Source of the DNA: Oceanobacillus caeni
Lineage (GTDB): Bacteria > Bacillota > Bacilli > Bacillales > Amphibacillaceae
NCBI RefSeq assembly: GCF_019037185.1
Contig: NZ_JAHHXM010000005.1
Location: 1-64,000 of the forward strand
Length of the DNA stretch: 64,000 nt
Direction: 5' to 3'
Position numbers and translations under genes: made by a program. Of this stretch, positions 38,028 through 46,869 are shown in pieces; within the stretch, counting starts at the first letter, position 1; each line of letters starts with the position of its first letter. A model generated the notes under the pieces. The model worked only from the letters and a program-made list of their open reading frames with translations. It made no database searches and was not told where the DNA came from.

Positions 38028-38786
38028 CTACAATCCACCGTATCTTCTTTGACGCTGTCGGTATTCATTTAACGCTTCGTGGAAAACTTGCTCATCAAAG
38101 TCTGGCCAAAGTACATCAGTAAACCAAAGTTCAGTGTATGCACACTGCCATAATAAGAAATTACTCAAACGTTTTTCTCCACTAGTTCTAATTAATAAAT
38201 CAGGATCACGAAAATCATTTGTGTATAAGTATCGTGAAAATATTTTTTCGTCTAAAGCTTCACTTGAGATTTTAGAAGTTTCCATATCATTTACTAAATG
38301 TTTGATTGCTTGAAGAATTTCAAACCGGCCACCATAATTTAATGCAAAATTTAATATCATGCCATCATTATTTTTTGTTTTCTCCATTGCATACTCAAAA
38401 GCATTTTTTGCATGCTTAGGTAACACTTCTATTTCGCCAATTGTGTTAATTTTTACGTTATTCTCCATAATTTCAGGTAAATATACATGTAAAAATTCTT
38501 TTGGAAGCTTCATTAAGAAATCAACTTCGCTTTTTGGTCTTTTCCAGTTTTCAGTAGAAAATGCAAATAAGGTAAGAACTTCTACGTTTGCATTTGATGC
38601 AGCCCTTACTATTTTATTAACTACATGTACGCCTTCTTTATGACCGGCAACACGCGGAAGACCTTTTTTTTCAGCCCAACGACCATTCCCATCCATAATT
38701 ATAGCAACATGTTTTGGTACATTTTCTATTTTATCCTGTTTTTCATTTTTTTGTTTCTTTTTTAAAAAAGGAATTCTCATAGACAT
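38028..38786 (-). CDS. uppS: undecaprenyl diphosphate synthase (isoprenyl transferase)
   Basis: Cis-prenyltransferase that makes the C55 lipid carrier precursor for peptidoglycan. 252 residues: IIMDGNGRWA with the catalytic Asp, FAFSTENWKRP and DLLIRTSGEKRLSNFLLWQ are the conserved regions. The start ATG at 38784-38786 lies seven bases after GGAGG. Longer in-frame readings run into repeat 2B and should not be used. Confidence 0.97.
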   Translation of the reverse strand: MSMRIPFLKKKQKNEKQDKIENVPKHVAIIMDGNGRWAEKKGLPRVAGHKEGVHVVNKIVRAASNANVEVLTLFAFSTENWKRPKSEVDFLMKLPKEFLHVYLPEIMENNVKINTIGEIEVLPKHAKNAFEYAMEKTKNNDGMILNFALNYGGRFEILQAIKHLVNDMETSKISSEALDEKIFSRYLYTNDFRDPDLLIRTSGEKRLSNFLLWQCAYTELWFTDVLWPDFDEQVFHEALNEYRQRQRRYGGL

Positions 38787-38885
38787 GGTTAGTCCTCCGA
38801 ATATTGTTATTGCATACATCCCTTTTACTATTGTTATGAGGAAAAAAGGAAATATATTACGTACCATTAGGATATAGAATATGAT

Positions 38886-39040
38886 AAAGGAGACTTCCAT
38901 CAGTAGGGGGGTTCCTTCATCCCCACTGATGCTTAGTCGCACTTATCGGACCTTTACGGGCAGTTAACCTTCCACCTACCTTCTTGGTTTTCCCAGAAGC
39001 TTGAGGCGGGAGTCTTACTGCCCGTTTAGGTGGGGTAAAT
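38886..39040. repeat. interspersed repeat family 2, copy B
   Basis: AGGAGACTTCCATCAGTAGG, then CATCCCCACTGATGCTTAGT, CGCACTTATCGGACCTTTAC, GGGCAGTT, CCCAGAAGCTTGAGGCGGGA and CTTACTGCCCGTTTAGGTGG. The CATCAGT/ACTGATG hairpin of the left half is kept with one extra base. Located between frr and uppS. Confidence 0.88.
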
Positions 39041-39087
39041 GGATAGTAGCTATAACTTTCTATAGTATTAACCAAAAGCAACTCGAA

Positions 39088-39118
39088 TACAAAAACCCCC
39101 TTATAAAAGAGGGCTTTA
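39088..39118 (-). terminator. frr terminator
   Basis: On the minus strand AAAGCCCTC is followed by a T-rich loop, AGGGGG and TTTTTG. The stem is imperfect but is placed directly after frr. Confidence 0.6.
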
Positions 39119-39168
39119 ATTTATTTTACACTTTTTTACAAGGTTATGAAAGATTCATAATGAAAAAA

Positions 39169-39726
39169 TTAAACTTCCATTATTTCATCTTCTTTTTCTT
39201 TAGTAAGCTGATCTATTTGTTTGATTTGATTATCTGTTTCTTTTTGAACATTATCTTGTAGACCTCTTAATTCGTCTTCAGTAAGTTCACCATTTTTTTC
39301 AAGCTTTTTCAATTGATCGTTCGTATCTCTACGTATATTTCTTACTTGGATACGGTATTCTTCTGCGTATTTTCCAACTACTTTCACTAAGTCCTTACGA
39401 CGTTCTTCCGTTAACGGCGGGATACTAATTCGAATAATATTTCCATCATTTGATGGAGATAAACCTAAATCAGCTTTTTGAATAGCTTTTTCAATATCGG
39501 ATAGTGCAGATTTATCATATGGAGTAATAACAAGCATTCTTGCTTCAGGTGCCGATATATTTGCTAGCTGATTAAGTGGTGTTGAGGCACCATAATAATC
39601 AACAAAAACATTGTCAAGTAGACTTGGGTTTGCTCTCCCTGCTCTTACTGTAGCTAAGCTTTTTGAGTAAGATTGAACTGCTTGATTCATTTTTTCACGC
39701 ATTGTGCTCATAATCGTATCTGACAT
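39169..39726 (-). CDS. frr: ribosome recycling factor
   Basis: With EF-G splits post-termination ribosomes. 185 residues, standard length: [36 protein letters not shown] and [17 protein letters not shown] are conserved. The ribosome site AAGGGGGA lies inside the 3' end of pyrH, two bases apart, so pyrH-frr is one unit. Confidence 0.98.
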   Translation of the reverse strand: MSDTIMSTMREKMNQAVQSYSKSLATVRAGRANPSLLDNVFVDYYGASTPLNQLANISAPEARMLVITPYDKSALSDIEKAIQKADLGLSPSNDGNIIRISIPPLTEERRKDLVKVVGKYAEEYRIQVRNIRRDTNDQLKKLEKNGELTEDELRGLQDNVQKETDNQIKQIDQLTKEKEDEIMEV

Positions 39727-39728
39727 AC

Positions 39729-40451
39729 TTATTTCCCCCTTATTATTGTTCCGATTGTTTCACCTTGAACAACTTTTTTAATATTTCCTTCTTCCGTAAT
39801 AGAAAATACAATTAATGGGATATCGTTATCCATACATAATGAAGAAGCTGTAGAGTCCATTACCCCAAGGCCTTCATTTAACATTTCTAAATAAGAAAGT
39901 GTGTCATATTTCTTTGCATCCTTATTAATTTTAGGATCATCTGTGTATACACCATCAACATTGTTTTTTGCCATTAAAATAACTTCTGCTTCAACTTCTG
40001 CAGCTCTAAGTGCTGCAGTAGTATCTGTTGAAAAATAAGGATTTCCGGTACCTGCCGCAAAAATAACAACACGTTTTTTCTCGAGATGGCGAATTGCTTT
40101 TCTTCGTATGTATGGCTCAGCGACTTGACGCATTTCAATGGATGTTTGTACGCGGGTTGGAATTCCAATTGTTTCTAATCCATCCTGTAATGCAAGTGAA
40201 TTCATTACTGTAGCTAACATTCCCATATAATCAGCAGTAGCACGATCCATTCCCATTTCACTACCTACTTTTCCACGCCAAATGTTTCCACCACCAACAA
40301 CAACAACTACTTCTACACCTAATTCAACCACATCTTTGACTTGGCTAGCAATAGATTGAATTACTTTAGGATCTATTCCATACCCCTGTTCTCCACTTAA
40401 TGCTTCACCACTCAGTTTTAATACTATTCTTCGGTATCGTGCTGTTGTCAT
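39729..40451 (-). CDS. pyrH: UMP kinase
   Basis: Hexameric amino-acid-kinase-family enzyme phosphorylating UMP to UDP. 240 residues: KLSGEALSG near the N-terminus, [11 protein letters not shown], and [22 protein letters not shown] at 40449-40451 follows GGAGG by five bases; a TTG just upstream overlaps that site and is rejected. Confidence 0.98.
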   Translation of the reverse strand: MTTARYRRIVLKLSGEALSGEQGYGIDPKVIQSIASQVKDVVELGVEVVVVVGGGNIWRGKVGSEMGMDRATADYMGMLATVMNSLALQDGLETIGIPTRVQTSIEMRQVAEPYIRRKAIRHLEKKRVVIFAAGTGNPYFSTDTTAALRAAEVEAEVILMAKNNVDGVYTDDPKINKDAKKYDTLSYLEMLNEGLGVMDSTASSLCMDNDIPLIVFSITEEGNIKKVVQGETIGTIIRGK

Positions 40452-40496
40452 AATAACCTCCAAGAAAACATTTATTATTTTTATTAAACATGGTGA

Positions 40497-40522
40497 AATA
40501 GGGAACTTCTAAGTTCCCTATT
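40497..40522 (-). terminator. hairpin after tsf
   Basis: Perfect 12-bp stem AATAGGGAACTT/AAGTTCCCTATT with a 2-base loop. The T-rich tail is on the plus side, so termination of tsf on the minus strand may be partial. Confidence 0.6.
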
Positions 40523-40557
40523 TTTATTTTATTTTAGATGATAATCATTAACTTTGA

Positions 40558-41442
40558 TTATTTTTTCATTTGATTCATTACTTCTTCAGCGAAGTTTTCT
40601 TCACGTTTTTCAATACCTTCGCCCACTTCATAACGTACAAATTCTTTAACGGTAGCACCTTTGTCAGCAACATATTTCTTCACTTTTTGATCTGGGTCTT
40701 TAACAAAATCTTGTTCTAACAAGCAAATTTCTTGGAAGAATTTGCCAAGGCGTCCTTCTACCATTTTTTCAACAATGTTTTCTGGTTTTCCTTCATTTAA
40801 TGCTTGTTGTTTTAATACTTCGCGTTCATGATTAACTTCTTCTTCGTTAACATCATCACGTGATACATAACGAGGGCTAACCGCCGCAACGTGCATAGCG
40901 ATATCTTTCCCTACTTGTTCATCATTTGTTCCTTCAAGAACAGTTAATACACCGATGCGTCCACCCATATGTAGATATGCACCAAAGACATCATCATCTG
41001 ATTTAGTAAAGATAGTGAAGCGTCTTAGAGTAATCTTCTCACCAATTTTAGATACTGCAGTATTGATAAAAGTTTCTAAAGTTTCGCCTTCACCATGAAG
41101 TTTTTGTCCAAGTGCTTCTTCAACACTAGATGGTTGTTCTTTAACTATATGTTTACCAAGTTCAGATAAAAGATCTTTGAATTGATCGTTTTTTGTAACG
41201 AAGTCTGTTTCACAGTTCACTTCTAGAAGAACTGCGGTATTATTTTCCACTTCAATATGTGTTAACCCTTCAGCAGCAATACGGTCTGACTTTTTAGCAG
41301 CTTTAGCAATCCCTTTTTCACGTAGAAAGTCAATTGCTTTATCCATATCTCCATCTGTTTCTTGTAGTGCTTTTTTACAATCCATCATGCCAGCACCAGT
41401 TTTTTCACGTAATTCTTTAACCATTTTCGCAGTAATTGCCAT
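40558..41442 (-). CDS. tsf: elongation factor Ts
   Basis: GDP exchange factor for EF-Tu. 294 residues: N-terminal UBA-type domain ([19 protein letters not shown]) and the core with [14 protein letters not shown]. The strong site GGAGG precedes ATG. In most bacteria rpsB-tsf are tightly linked; here about 200 bp with repeat 3C and a terminator separate them. Confidence 0.99.
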   Translation of the reverse strand: MAITAKMVKELREKTGAGMMDCKKALQETDGDMDKAIDFLREKGIAKAAKKSDRIAAEGLTHIEVENNTAVLLEVNCETDFVTKNDQFKDLLSELGKHIVKEQPSSVEEALGQKLHGEGETLETFINTAVSKIGEKITLRRFTIFTKSDDDVFGAYLHMGGRIGVLTVLEGTNDEQVGKDIAMHVAAVSPRYVSRDDVNEEEVNHEREVLKQQALNEGKPENIVEKMVEGRLGKFFQEICLLEQDFVKDPDQKVKKYVADKGATVKEFVRYEVGEGIEKREENFAEEVMNQMKK

Positions 41443-41483
41443 GATTATTCCTCCATTAATTATATTAATTTTTCTTTTAAGTG

Positions 41484-41588
41484 CATATTCAAAAAGGTGG
41501 ATGAAAAGGGCCGAGGCCAGCTAAGAGCGCAACGTCCTAAGAAAGGCCGAAGTGTCATTTTCACCGGACTTTTTGAACAACCTTTTTA
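41484..41588. repeat. interspersed repeat family 3, copy C (inverted, short)
   Basis: Read on the minus strand it begins GGTTGTTCAAAAAGTCCGGT and GAAAATGACACTTCGGCC, matching copy A, and it ends with CACCTTTTTGAATA. The central third of copies A and B is missing. It lies between the rpsB terminator and tsf. Confidence 0.85.
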
Positions 41589-41625
41589 AAAAAGGTGATA
41601 AAAGGCTCTTATTCCTCTTATCACC
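41588..41625 (-). terminator. rpsB terminator/attenuator
   Basis: GGTGATAA and TTATCACC pair around a 16-base loop, followed by six T on the minus strand, immediately after rpsB. Confidence 0.8.
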
Positions 41626-41639
41626 CTCACCTTTTAAAA

Positions 41640-42392
41640 TTACTCTTGATTTGCTACAGCTTCTTCTGCCTTTTCAACAGTTTCCGCTACTTCTGCTTCC
41701 TCTGTAACTTCACCTTGTTTCACTTCTAAGATAGCATCAGCCATTTTTGAAGTTAATAGTTTTACAGCACGGATTGCATCATCGTTTGCTGGAATTACAT
41801 AATCAATTTCATCAGGATCACAGTTAGTATCTACAATTCCGATAATTGGAATGTTTAACTTATGTGCTTCAGCGATTGCAATACGTTCTTTACGAGGATC
41901 GATTACAAATAGAGCGTCTGGAAGACTCTTCATCTCTTTAATTCCACCTAGGAATTTAACAAGACGTTCTTTTTCTTTTAATAAATTTACAACTTCTTTT
42001 TTAGGTAGTACTTCAAATGTACCATCTTCTTCCATTTTCTCAATATCTTTCAAACGGTTAATACGTTTGCGGATTGTTTGGAAGTTAGTAAGCGTTCCAC
42101 CTAACCAACGATGGTTAACATAGAACATTCCTGAGCGAATAGCTTCATCGCGTACAGAATCTTGAGCTTGTTTTTTCGTACCAACAAATAAAATTGTACC
42201 GCCATTTGCTGCGATATCTTTTACGAAATTGTAAGCTTCATCAACCTTTTTAACTGTTTTTTGTAGGTCAATGATATAAATACCGTTACGTTCTGTGAAA
42301 ATGTATTTTTTCATTTTCGGGTTCCAACGGCGTGTCTGATGTCCGAAATGTACACCAGCTTCTAATAATTGCTTCATAGATATTGCTGACAT
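41640..42392 (-). CDS. rpsB: 30S ribosomal protein S2
   Basis: Late-assembling small-subunit protein. 250 residues: [19 protein letters not shown] at the N-terminus, [16 protein letters not shown], and a Glu-rich C-terminal tail typical of bacilli. AGGAGGA precedes the ATG. Its own promoter and a nested hairpin leader lie upstream. Confidence 0.99.
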   Translation of the reverse strand: MSAISMKQLLEAGVHFGHQTRRWNPKMKKYIFTERNGIYIIDLQKTVKKVDEAYNFVKDIAANGGTILFVGTKKQAQDSVRDEAIRSGMFYVNHRWLGGTLTNFQTIRKRINRLKDIEKMEEDGTFEVLPKKEVVNLLKEKERLVKFLGGIKEMKSLPDALFVIDPRKERIAIAEAHKLNIPIIGIVDTNCDPDEIDYVIPANDDAIRAVKLLTSKMADAILEVKQGEVTEEAEVAETVEKAEEAVANQE

Positions 42393-42422
42393 ATAAATTT
42401 CCTCCTAATGGTTTTTTTCCTC

Positions 42423-42489
42423 CGTTTAGATCATCTTCACATAAACACCACACAGTTGATGTGGCACCATTTATATGAATTACTAAACG
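42423..42489 (-). promoter_or_regulatory. nested three-helix leader hairpin of rpsB
   Basis: In the transcript three helices stack. The outer CGUUUAG/CUAAACG uses 42489-42483 with 42429-42423. The middle CAUAUAAA/UUUAUGUG uses 42477-42470 with 42445-42438 and has one G-U. The inner CCACA/UGUGG uses 42464-42460 with 42452-42448. A GGAGG follows the outer helix and the true ribosome site lies about 15 bases later. It is a candidate autoregulatory S2 leader. Confidence 0.65.
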
Positions 42490-42545
42490 TGTGTTTTTTT
42501 ACTCAATATTTTTTCAACAAAACATGAGCATTTACACCAAAAATT

Positions 42546-42574
42546 AATATACCATATCATTCCTGCGTTATCAA
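42546..42574 (-). promoter_or_regulatory. rpsB sigma-A promoter
   Basis: TTGATA (42569-42574) and TATATT (42546-42551) on the minus strand with a 17-base spacer, about 155 bp upstream of rpsB and just after repeat 2C. Confidence 0.7.
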
Positions 42575-42605
42575 GACTAATCCTATTTTTTTCGTTAGAA
42601 AGTAT

Positions 42606-42712
42606 AAAGAAGACTTCCATCAATGGGGGGTTCCCTTCATCCCCCACTGATGATTAGTCATACTTATCGGATCTTTACGGGCAGTTCCCAAGAAGCTTGA
42701 GCTGGGATAAAA
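42606..42712. repeat. interspersed repeat family 2, copy C (shortened)
   Basis: AAAGAAGACTTCCATCAATG, then CATCCCCCACTGATGATTAG, CTTATCGGATCTTTACGGGC, AGTTCCCAAGAAGCTTGAGC and TGGGATAAAAG. It has the left hairpin but lacks the CCCACCTACC block and the CTGCCCGTTTAGG block of copy B. Between swrB and the rpsB promoter. Confidence 0.85.
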
Positions 42713-42757
42713 GTCTTTACCATCTGTAGAAGGCATTCTTAGGGAAAGCCATTTTTT

Positions 42758-43186
42758 CTAATCGTGAAAACGAATAATAAGTTCAGCCTCTGTTATCCCA
42801 CAATCCAATTTTTTTGCTATATCGGCTATCGATAAACCTTGGTGATACAACTGTAATACTTTACCTTCCAATGAAGACTCTACAGAATCATTTACCTCAT
42901 TAACATTCTTCAGCCATTTATCTTCTGCATCGTTAATTACAAGATTACCAACCTTTTTTTCTTTCTCAACTGCTTCAATCGGTTTATCACTCTTATTATG
43001 AGTGTACCTTATTAGATCATTTTGTAAACGGTCATTTTCCTTTTTTATCTCTTGTAAATACTCTTCAAATAATTGTGCAATTTCATTTGTATCTTCTTTT
43101 TTTTGTAATTGTTTATTTAACATATAAATTGCATAGATTGATATGATATGAAGTAAAAAGCTAATAATTAGCAAAAATGAAACCAT
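42758..43186 (-). CDS. swrB: SwrB (YlxL) swarming/flagellar assembly protein
   Basis: 142 residues: one N-terminal membrane helix (about 3-22, VSFLLIISFLLHIISIYAIY), a coiled-coil-like charged stretch and a C-terminal helix-turn-helix-like segment (LYHQGLSIADIAKKLDCGITEAELIIRF, split here only for description as residues about 112-140). In B. subtilis SwrB follows sigD and promotes maturation of the flagellar export gate. The ATG at 43184-43186 follows AAAGGG; an earlier ATG lacks a site. Confidence 0.85.
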   Translation of the reverse strand: MVSFLLIISFLLHIISIYAIYMLNKQLQKKEDTNEIAQLFEEYLQEIKKENDRLQNDLIRYTHNKSDKPIEAVEKEKKVGNLVINDAEDKWLKNVNEVNDSVESSLEGKVLQLYHQGLSIADIAKKLDCGITEAELIIRFHD

Positions 43187-43239
43187 AAAAATCCCTTTCT
43201 GTTTAAACATTTTGAGTCAATTCAAGAATCCATTACAAT

Positions 43240-43344
43240 AAAGAAGACTTCCACCAGTGGAATTTTCCTTTATCTCCCACCTATCTTCCTTACTTCCCTA
43301 GAAGCTTGTGGTGTGAGTCTTACTGCCCGTTTACATGGGATAAA
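43240..43344. repeat. interspersed repeat family 2, copy D, overlapping the sigD 3' end
   Basis: AAAGAAGACTTCCACCAGTG, CTCCCACCTATCTTCCTTAC, CCCTAGAAGCTTGTGGTGTG and GTCTTACTGCCCGTTTACAT. The CATCCCC...TTATCGG central part is missing relative to copy B. The right end from 43320 encodes the final seven sense codons and the stop of sigD. Confidence 0.85.
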
Positions 43345-44111
43345 TATTTTAATTTATTTAACGTTTTTCGTAATTTAACTATTGCTTTTTTATGAATTTG
43401 GGATATACGAGAAGTCGTTAACTCAAGAACCTGTCCGATTTCAGTTAATGATAATTCGTCAAAATAAAATAGACTAATTACTAGCTGCTCTTTTTCATTT
43501 AATTCTTTTATTCCTTCTTTTAACTCTTTTTCTAATTCCTTTTGTAGAATTTTAGACTCGGGTGATTGTGAAGAATCATCTGCAATCGAATACCCAATCC
43601 CCGTTTCTTGAACATAATCTGTTTTTGATTTTTCCTCAATAGATAAAATATTAGAAAACAGTGAGTCTTTTATCGTATTTTCTACTTCCTCAACAGTTAA
43701 TCCTGAATACTTAGCAATTTCCTCTGGATTCGGAGATCGTTGGTACTTTTGTTCGAGACTTTGAGTAGCTTGATCTACTTTCTTAACTTTATCTCTTAAC
43801 GATCTAGGTAGCCAGTCCTCTTTTCTTAATCCATCGATAATAGATCCGCGAATCCGAATAGAGGCATATGTATCGAATTTCAAATCCCGATTTGGTTCAA
43901 ACTTCTTTAAAGCATCGTATAATCCAATGAAACCAAGGCTTTTAATATCTTCTTTATTAATACTTTTAGGAAGATGAATACACATTCTCTCAACATGAAA
44001 ATGAACTAAATACTCGTAGTGATGAATCAACTCATTTGCGTTCTTACTATTTTTATCGTTTATCCAGTTATTCCATAAATCTTGTTCAAGAGAAGATGGA
44101 TTATGATACAT
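43320..44111 (-). CDS. sigD: RNA polymerase sigma factor SigD (FliA family)
   Basis: Flagellar/chemotaxis sigma factor. 263 residues with sigma regions 2 (DIKSLGFIGLYDALKKFEPN), 3 and 4 (LTEIGQVLELTTSRISQIHKKAIVKL, residues about 215-245). The last seven residues LSHVNGQ and the stop are read from repeat 2D, giving a tail some nine residues longer than B. subtilis SigD. Near the end of the fla/che operon. AAGGGGAG precedes the ATG. Confidence 0.96.
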   Translation of the reverse strand: MYHNPSSLEQDLWNNWINDKNSKNANELIHHYEYLVHFHVERMCIHLPKSINKEDIKSLGFIGLYDALKKFEPNRDLKFDTYASIRIRGSIIDGLRKEDWLPRSLRDKVKKVDQATQSLEQKYQRSPNPEEIAKYSGLTVEEVENTIKDSLFSNILSIEEKSKTDYVQETGIGYSIADDSSQSPESKILQKELEKELKEGIKELNEKEQLVISLFYFDELSLTEIGQVLELTTSRISQIHKKAIVKLRKTLNKLKYLSHVNGQ

Positions 44112-44153
44112 AGTTTTAAACTCCCCTTTTACGAGTTCCCCTTTATCTTTTAA

Positions 44154-44651
44154 TTATATAAACACTGTTTCCTGATTCACTTTTCGGACTTTCAACTGAC
44201 AACTAACTAGGTCAAACTCTATCGTTCTTCCAACATTTCCACCAACATCAGATGAAATAATGGGTATGTTAAAATGAGTAAGTTGTTCTTTAACCGCTTC
44301 GATATTTCGTGCGCCAATCCTCATTGTTTTGGAATTACTTGCGAATTGAAACATTTGTGCTCCTCCGGCCATTTTTGCTTTAAGGGCATATTTTCGAGCC
44401 CCATTAGCTAGTAATTTCTCAATTAATATAGGAACAGCAGTATCTGCATACTTATATTTATTGAAATCACTTTGCTGCGTTAAACTTGATTCTGGCAACA
44501 GTACGTGTGCAAGACCGGCTATTTTTTTAGAACTATCATATATAACGACACCAACACAAGAACCTAATCCAGCTGTACGGATAATATCCGGTGGTGTGAC
44601 GATATTTAAATCAGCAATCCCAACTTTAACTATTTTCTTCTCTTTAATCAT
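44154..44651 (-). CDS. cheD: chemoreceptor glutamine deamidase CheD
   Basis: Deamidates receptor glutamines and in B. subtilis binds CheC. 165 residues: LGSCVGVVIYD with the catalytic Cys, GLAHVLLPES with the catalytic His, and KMAGGAQMF. I take the ATG at 44649-44651, which overlaps the cheC stop (ATGATTAA); a TTG two codons upstream is less likely. Confidence 0.95.
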   Translation of the reverse strand: MIKEKKIVKVGIADLNIVTPPDIIRTAGLGSCVGVVIYDSSKKIAGLAHVLLPESSLTQQSDFNKYKYADTAVPILIEKLLANGARKYALKAKMAGGAQMFQFASNSKTMRIGARNIEAVKEQLTHFNIPIISSDVGGNVGRTIEFDLVSCQLKVRKVNQETVFI

Positions 44652-45273
44652 TTTCAATACCTAAAGCTTCGAATAATTTACTTAATGATTCGGGTTCTGG
44701 TAATAGAAAAAAATGACCCTGAATATTTTCTGAAGCATCACTTAAAATGCTAGTATTAATGACAATGGCATAATCAGAAACCTCAGAAATCTCTAGTAAT
44801 CCTGCGGTTAATACTGCACCAGCCATATCGAAACTTAAATAAGGGATGGAGGGATGCATGTTATATTTAATAAAGTCTGATAATGCGGATAGATAAGAAC
44901 CGATTACAATATTTCCAGTTTCTTTAAGTGCAGACATCGCTAATTCATTATGATACAGGTCGTTCATTAGGGTGAAATCCTTGTTACCTGTCAAATCTTG
45001 AATTAAATGTTCCGCTTCATCGACAGAAAGTATAAAATAAACTGTACACGGAAATTCATCCTTAATTTGAAAAACAATCGCAACTATTAATTCCTCTGGG
45101 CCGCCTATTATTTCCATCATGTCATTGTAATCCACTATGCTAACTGATGGAACATTCATATCAATTTTTCTATCAAGTAAGATAGACATAGATGTAGCAG
45201 CATTTCCAGCTCCTATATTTCCAACTTCACGTAGAGCGTCTAATTGCATTCCTGATAAATTTGAATACTCCAT
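44644..45273 (-). CDS. cheC: CheY-P phosphatase CheC
   Basis: Adaptation protein hydrolysing CheY-phosphate, stimulated by CheD. 209 residues with two phosphatase signatures: LDALREVGNIGAGNAATSM (near 11-30) and AMSALKETGNIVIGSYLSA (near 110-130), each with the E..xN pair. ATG after a weak site, 5 bp from cheW. Confidence 0.95.
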   Translation of the reverse strand: MEYSNLSGMQLDALREVGNIGAGNAATSMSILLDRKIDMNVPSVSIVDYNDMMEIIGGPEELIVAIVFQIKDEFPCTVYFILSVDEAEHLIQDLTGNKDFTLMNDLYHNELAMSALKETGNIVIGSYLSALSDFIKYNMHPSIPYLSFDMAGAVLTAGLLEISEVSDYAIVINTSILSDASENIQGHFFLLPEPESLSKLFEALGIEND

Positions 45274-45278
45274 ACTTA

Positions 45279-45737
45279 CTACCCTTCCACTATTTCTTCT
45301 AGTGCTTCAAGACTTAATACTTTATGTAAATCCAATAATATAAATAAACGATTATCTATTTTTGCTACTCCTTCAATATAATTCACATCAATAGAACCAA
45401 TAACCTCTGGATTTACCTCTATCATATTTTCAGGAATGTCTATTACATCATTTGCAGAATCCACAATTAGACCTACTTCCATTCCGTTTATGTAAACTAT
45501 AAGAATCCGAGTCGCATCAGTGATTTCTGCCTCTTCAAAACCAAATCTTAAACGCAAATCTATAATTGGAGTAACGACACCTCGTAAATTGATAACACCT
45601 TTCACATGTTCGGGAGTTTGTGGAACTCTAGTAATAGGAATCATCCTTTCAATCGAACCTATCCCTTGAACACTAACCGCATATTCCTCTTCTTTTAACT
45701 GAAATACAATCATTTTTCTTACCTTTGAATTAGTCAC
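45279..45737 (-). CDS. cheW: chemotaxis coupling protein CheW
   Basis: Adaptor linking receptors to the CheA kinase. 152 residues with two SH3-like subdomains; GVINLRGVVTPIIDLRLRFG is the family core motif. GTG start at 45735-45737 after AAGGGG. The upstream gene is cheB; cheA, normally between them, is missing. Confidence 0.96.
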   Translation of the reverse strand: MTNSKVRKMIVFQLKEEEYAVSVQGIGSIERMIPITRVPQTPEHVKGVINLRGVVTPIIDLRLRFGFEEAEITDATRILIVYINGMEVGLIVDSANDVIDIPENMIEVNPEVIGSIDVNYIEGVAKIDNRLFILLDLHKVLSLEALEEIVEG

Positions 45738-45802
45738 GCTAAATTTCCCCTTTTATACATATATAATTTTATATAAAACTAGCAAACTTCCTAAAGGCTG
45801 CT

Positions 45803-46864
45803 TTATTCCATTCCATTTTGTAAGTCTAGTAATTTCTTCCCAATTTCATTTATTGGTAAAATAAAATTCGCCTTTTTCGAATGGACAACCGCTTTTGGCA
45901 TTCCATAAATAATTGCTGTTTCTTCTGATTCTGCAATAACTACAGTATTTTCGTTCACTTCTTTTAATTTTAGAATTCCTTTCGTTCCGTCACTTCCCAT
46001 CCCAGTCAAAATAACTGCAATTTTAGCGATATCTTCTATTTCAGCAAGTGATTCAAATAAAATATCAACGGATGGGCGATGTCCATTTCTTGGAGAATCC
46101 TCAGACAATTGAATAGTTAATATTTCTCCTCTTTTTCTGATTCTCATATGTTGGTTACCAGGTGCAATATATACTGTTTTTGACCTTACTTGTTCCCCAT
46201 CTTCTGCTTCTTTGACATAGATATCGTTATTCATATTAAGTCTATTAGCAAGCGACTTAGTAAAACCCGCTGGCATATGCTGTACAATAAAAATAGGAAA
46301 AGAATAATTACCTGGTAGATTACTTATTACTTGCGCCAATGCCCTTGGACCCCCGGTAGATGAACCGATAGCAACAACGGTCTTTTTATCAAAGTACTTA
46401 TTTGGTTTTTTTTCTATAGTTGGAACCTTTTTTTCAATTTCTATTTTCTTAATATCTATTTTTCTGATGGATGCAGCAGCAACTACTTTCGAGATTATTT
46501 CATTTTTGATAGAGTCCATATTTAAAGAAATAGGACCTGAGGGCTTTGTAATGAAATCCACAGCACCTTTTGCCATTGCCTCTAAGACGCGAGATCGATT
46601 ATCTTCTGTCTCCCCACTTAACATAATGACTGGTATGGGGTTTTTTTCCATTAATACTTCCAAAGTCTGAATTCCATCCATGATTGGCATTTGGACATCC
46701 ATTGTGACAACATCTGGAGAAAATTGTTCAATTTTCTTAATCCCATCTGTACCGTTCCTTGCAGTAGATATAACATCGATTCTTTCATCACTTGATAAAA
46801 TATCTGTAATCATTTTTCTCATAAATGCAGAATCATCAATAACAATGACTCGAATCTGCTCCAT
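45803..46864 (-). CDS. cheB: protein-glutamate methylesterase CheB
   Basis: Response-regulator methylesterase for receptor adaptation. 353 residues: receiver domain with phosphoacceptor Asp56 (VVTMDVQMPIMDG), a variable linker (about 130-160) and a CheB esterase domain with the Ser in GSSTGGPRAL (near 168), His in QHMPAGFT and Asp in LTGMGSDG. It follows flhG with a 5-bp gap. The kinase CheA, which should phosphorylate it, is not encoded next to it. Confidence 0.97.
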   Translation of the reverse strand: MEQIRVIVIDDSAFMRKMITDILSSDERIDVISTARNGTDGIKKIEQFSPDVVTMDVQMPIMDGIQTLEVLMEKNPIPVIMLSGETEDNRSRVLEAMAKGAVDFITKPSGPISLNMDSIKNEIISKVVAAASIRKIDIKKIEIEKKVPTIEKKPNKYFDKKTVVAIGSSTGGPRALAQVISNLPGNYSFPIFIVQHMPAGFTKSLANRLNMNNDIYVKEAEDGEQVRSKTVYIAPGNQHMRIRKRGEILTIQLSEDSPRNGHRPSVDILFESLAEIEDIAKIAVILTGMGSDGTKGILKLKEVNENTVVIAESEETAIIYGMPKAVVHSKKANFILPINEIGKKLLDLQNGME

Positions 46865-46869
46865 TTATT

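Noticed and set aside
38787-38942. 52-codon N-terminal extension of uppS
   Set aside because: It enters repeat 2B, has hydrophobic non-family sequence, and a strong GGAGG marks the internal ATG at 38786.
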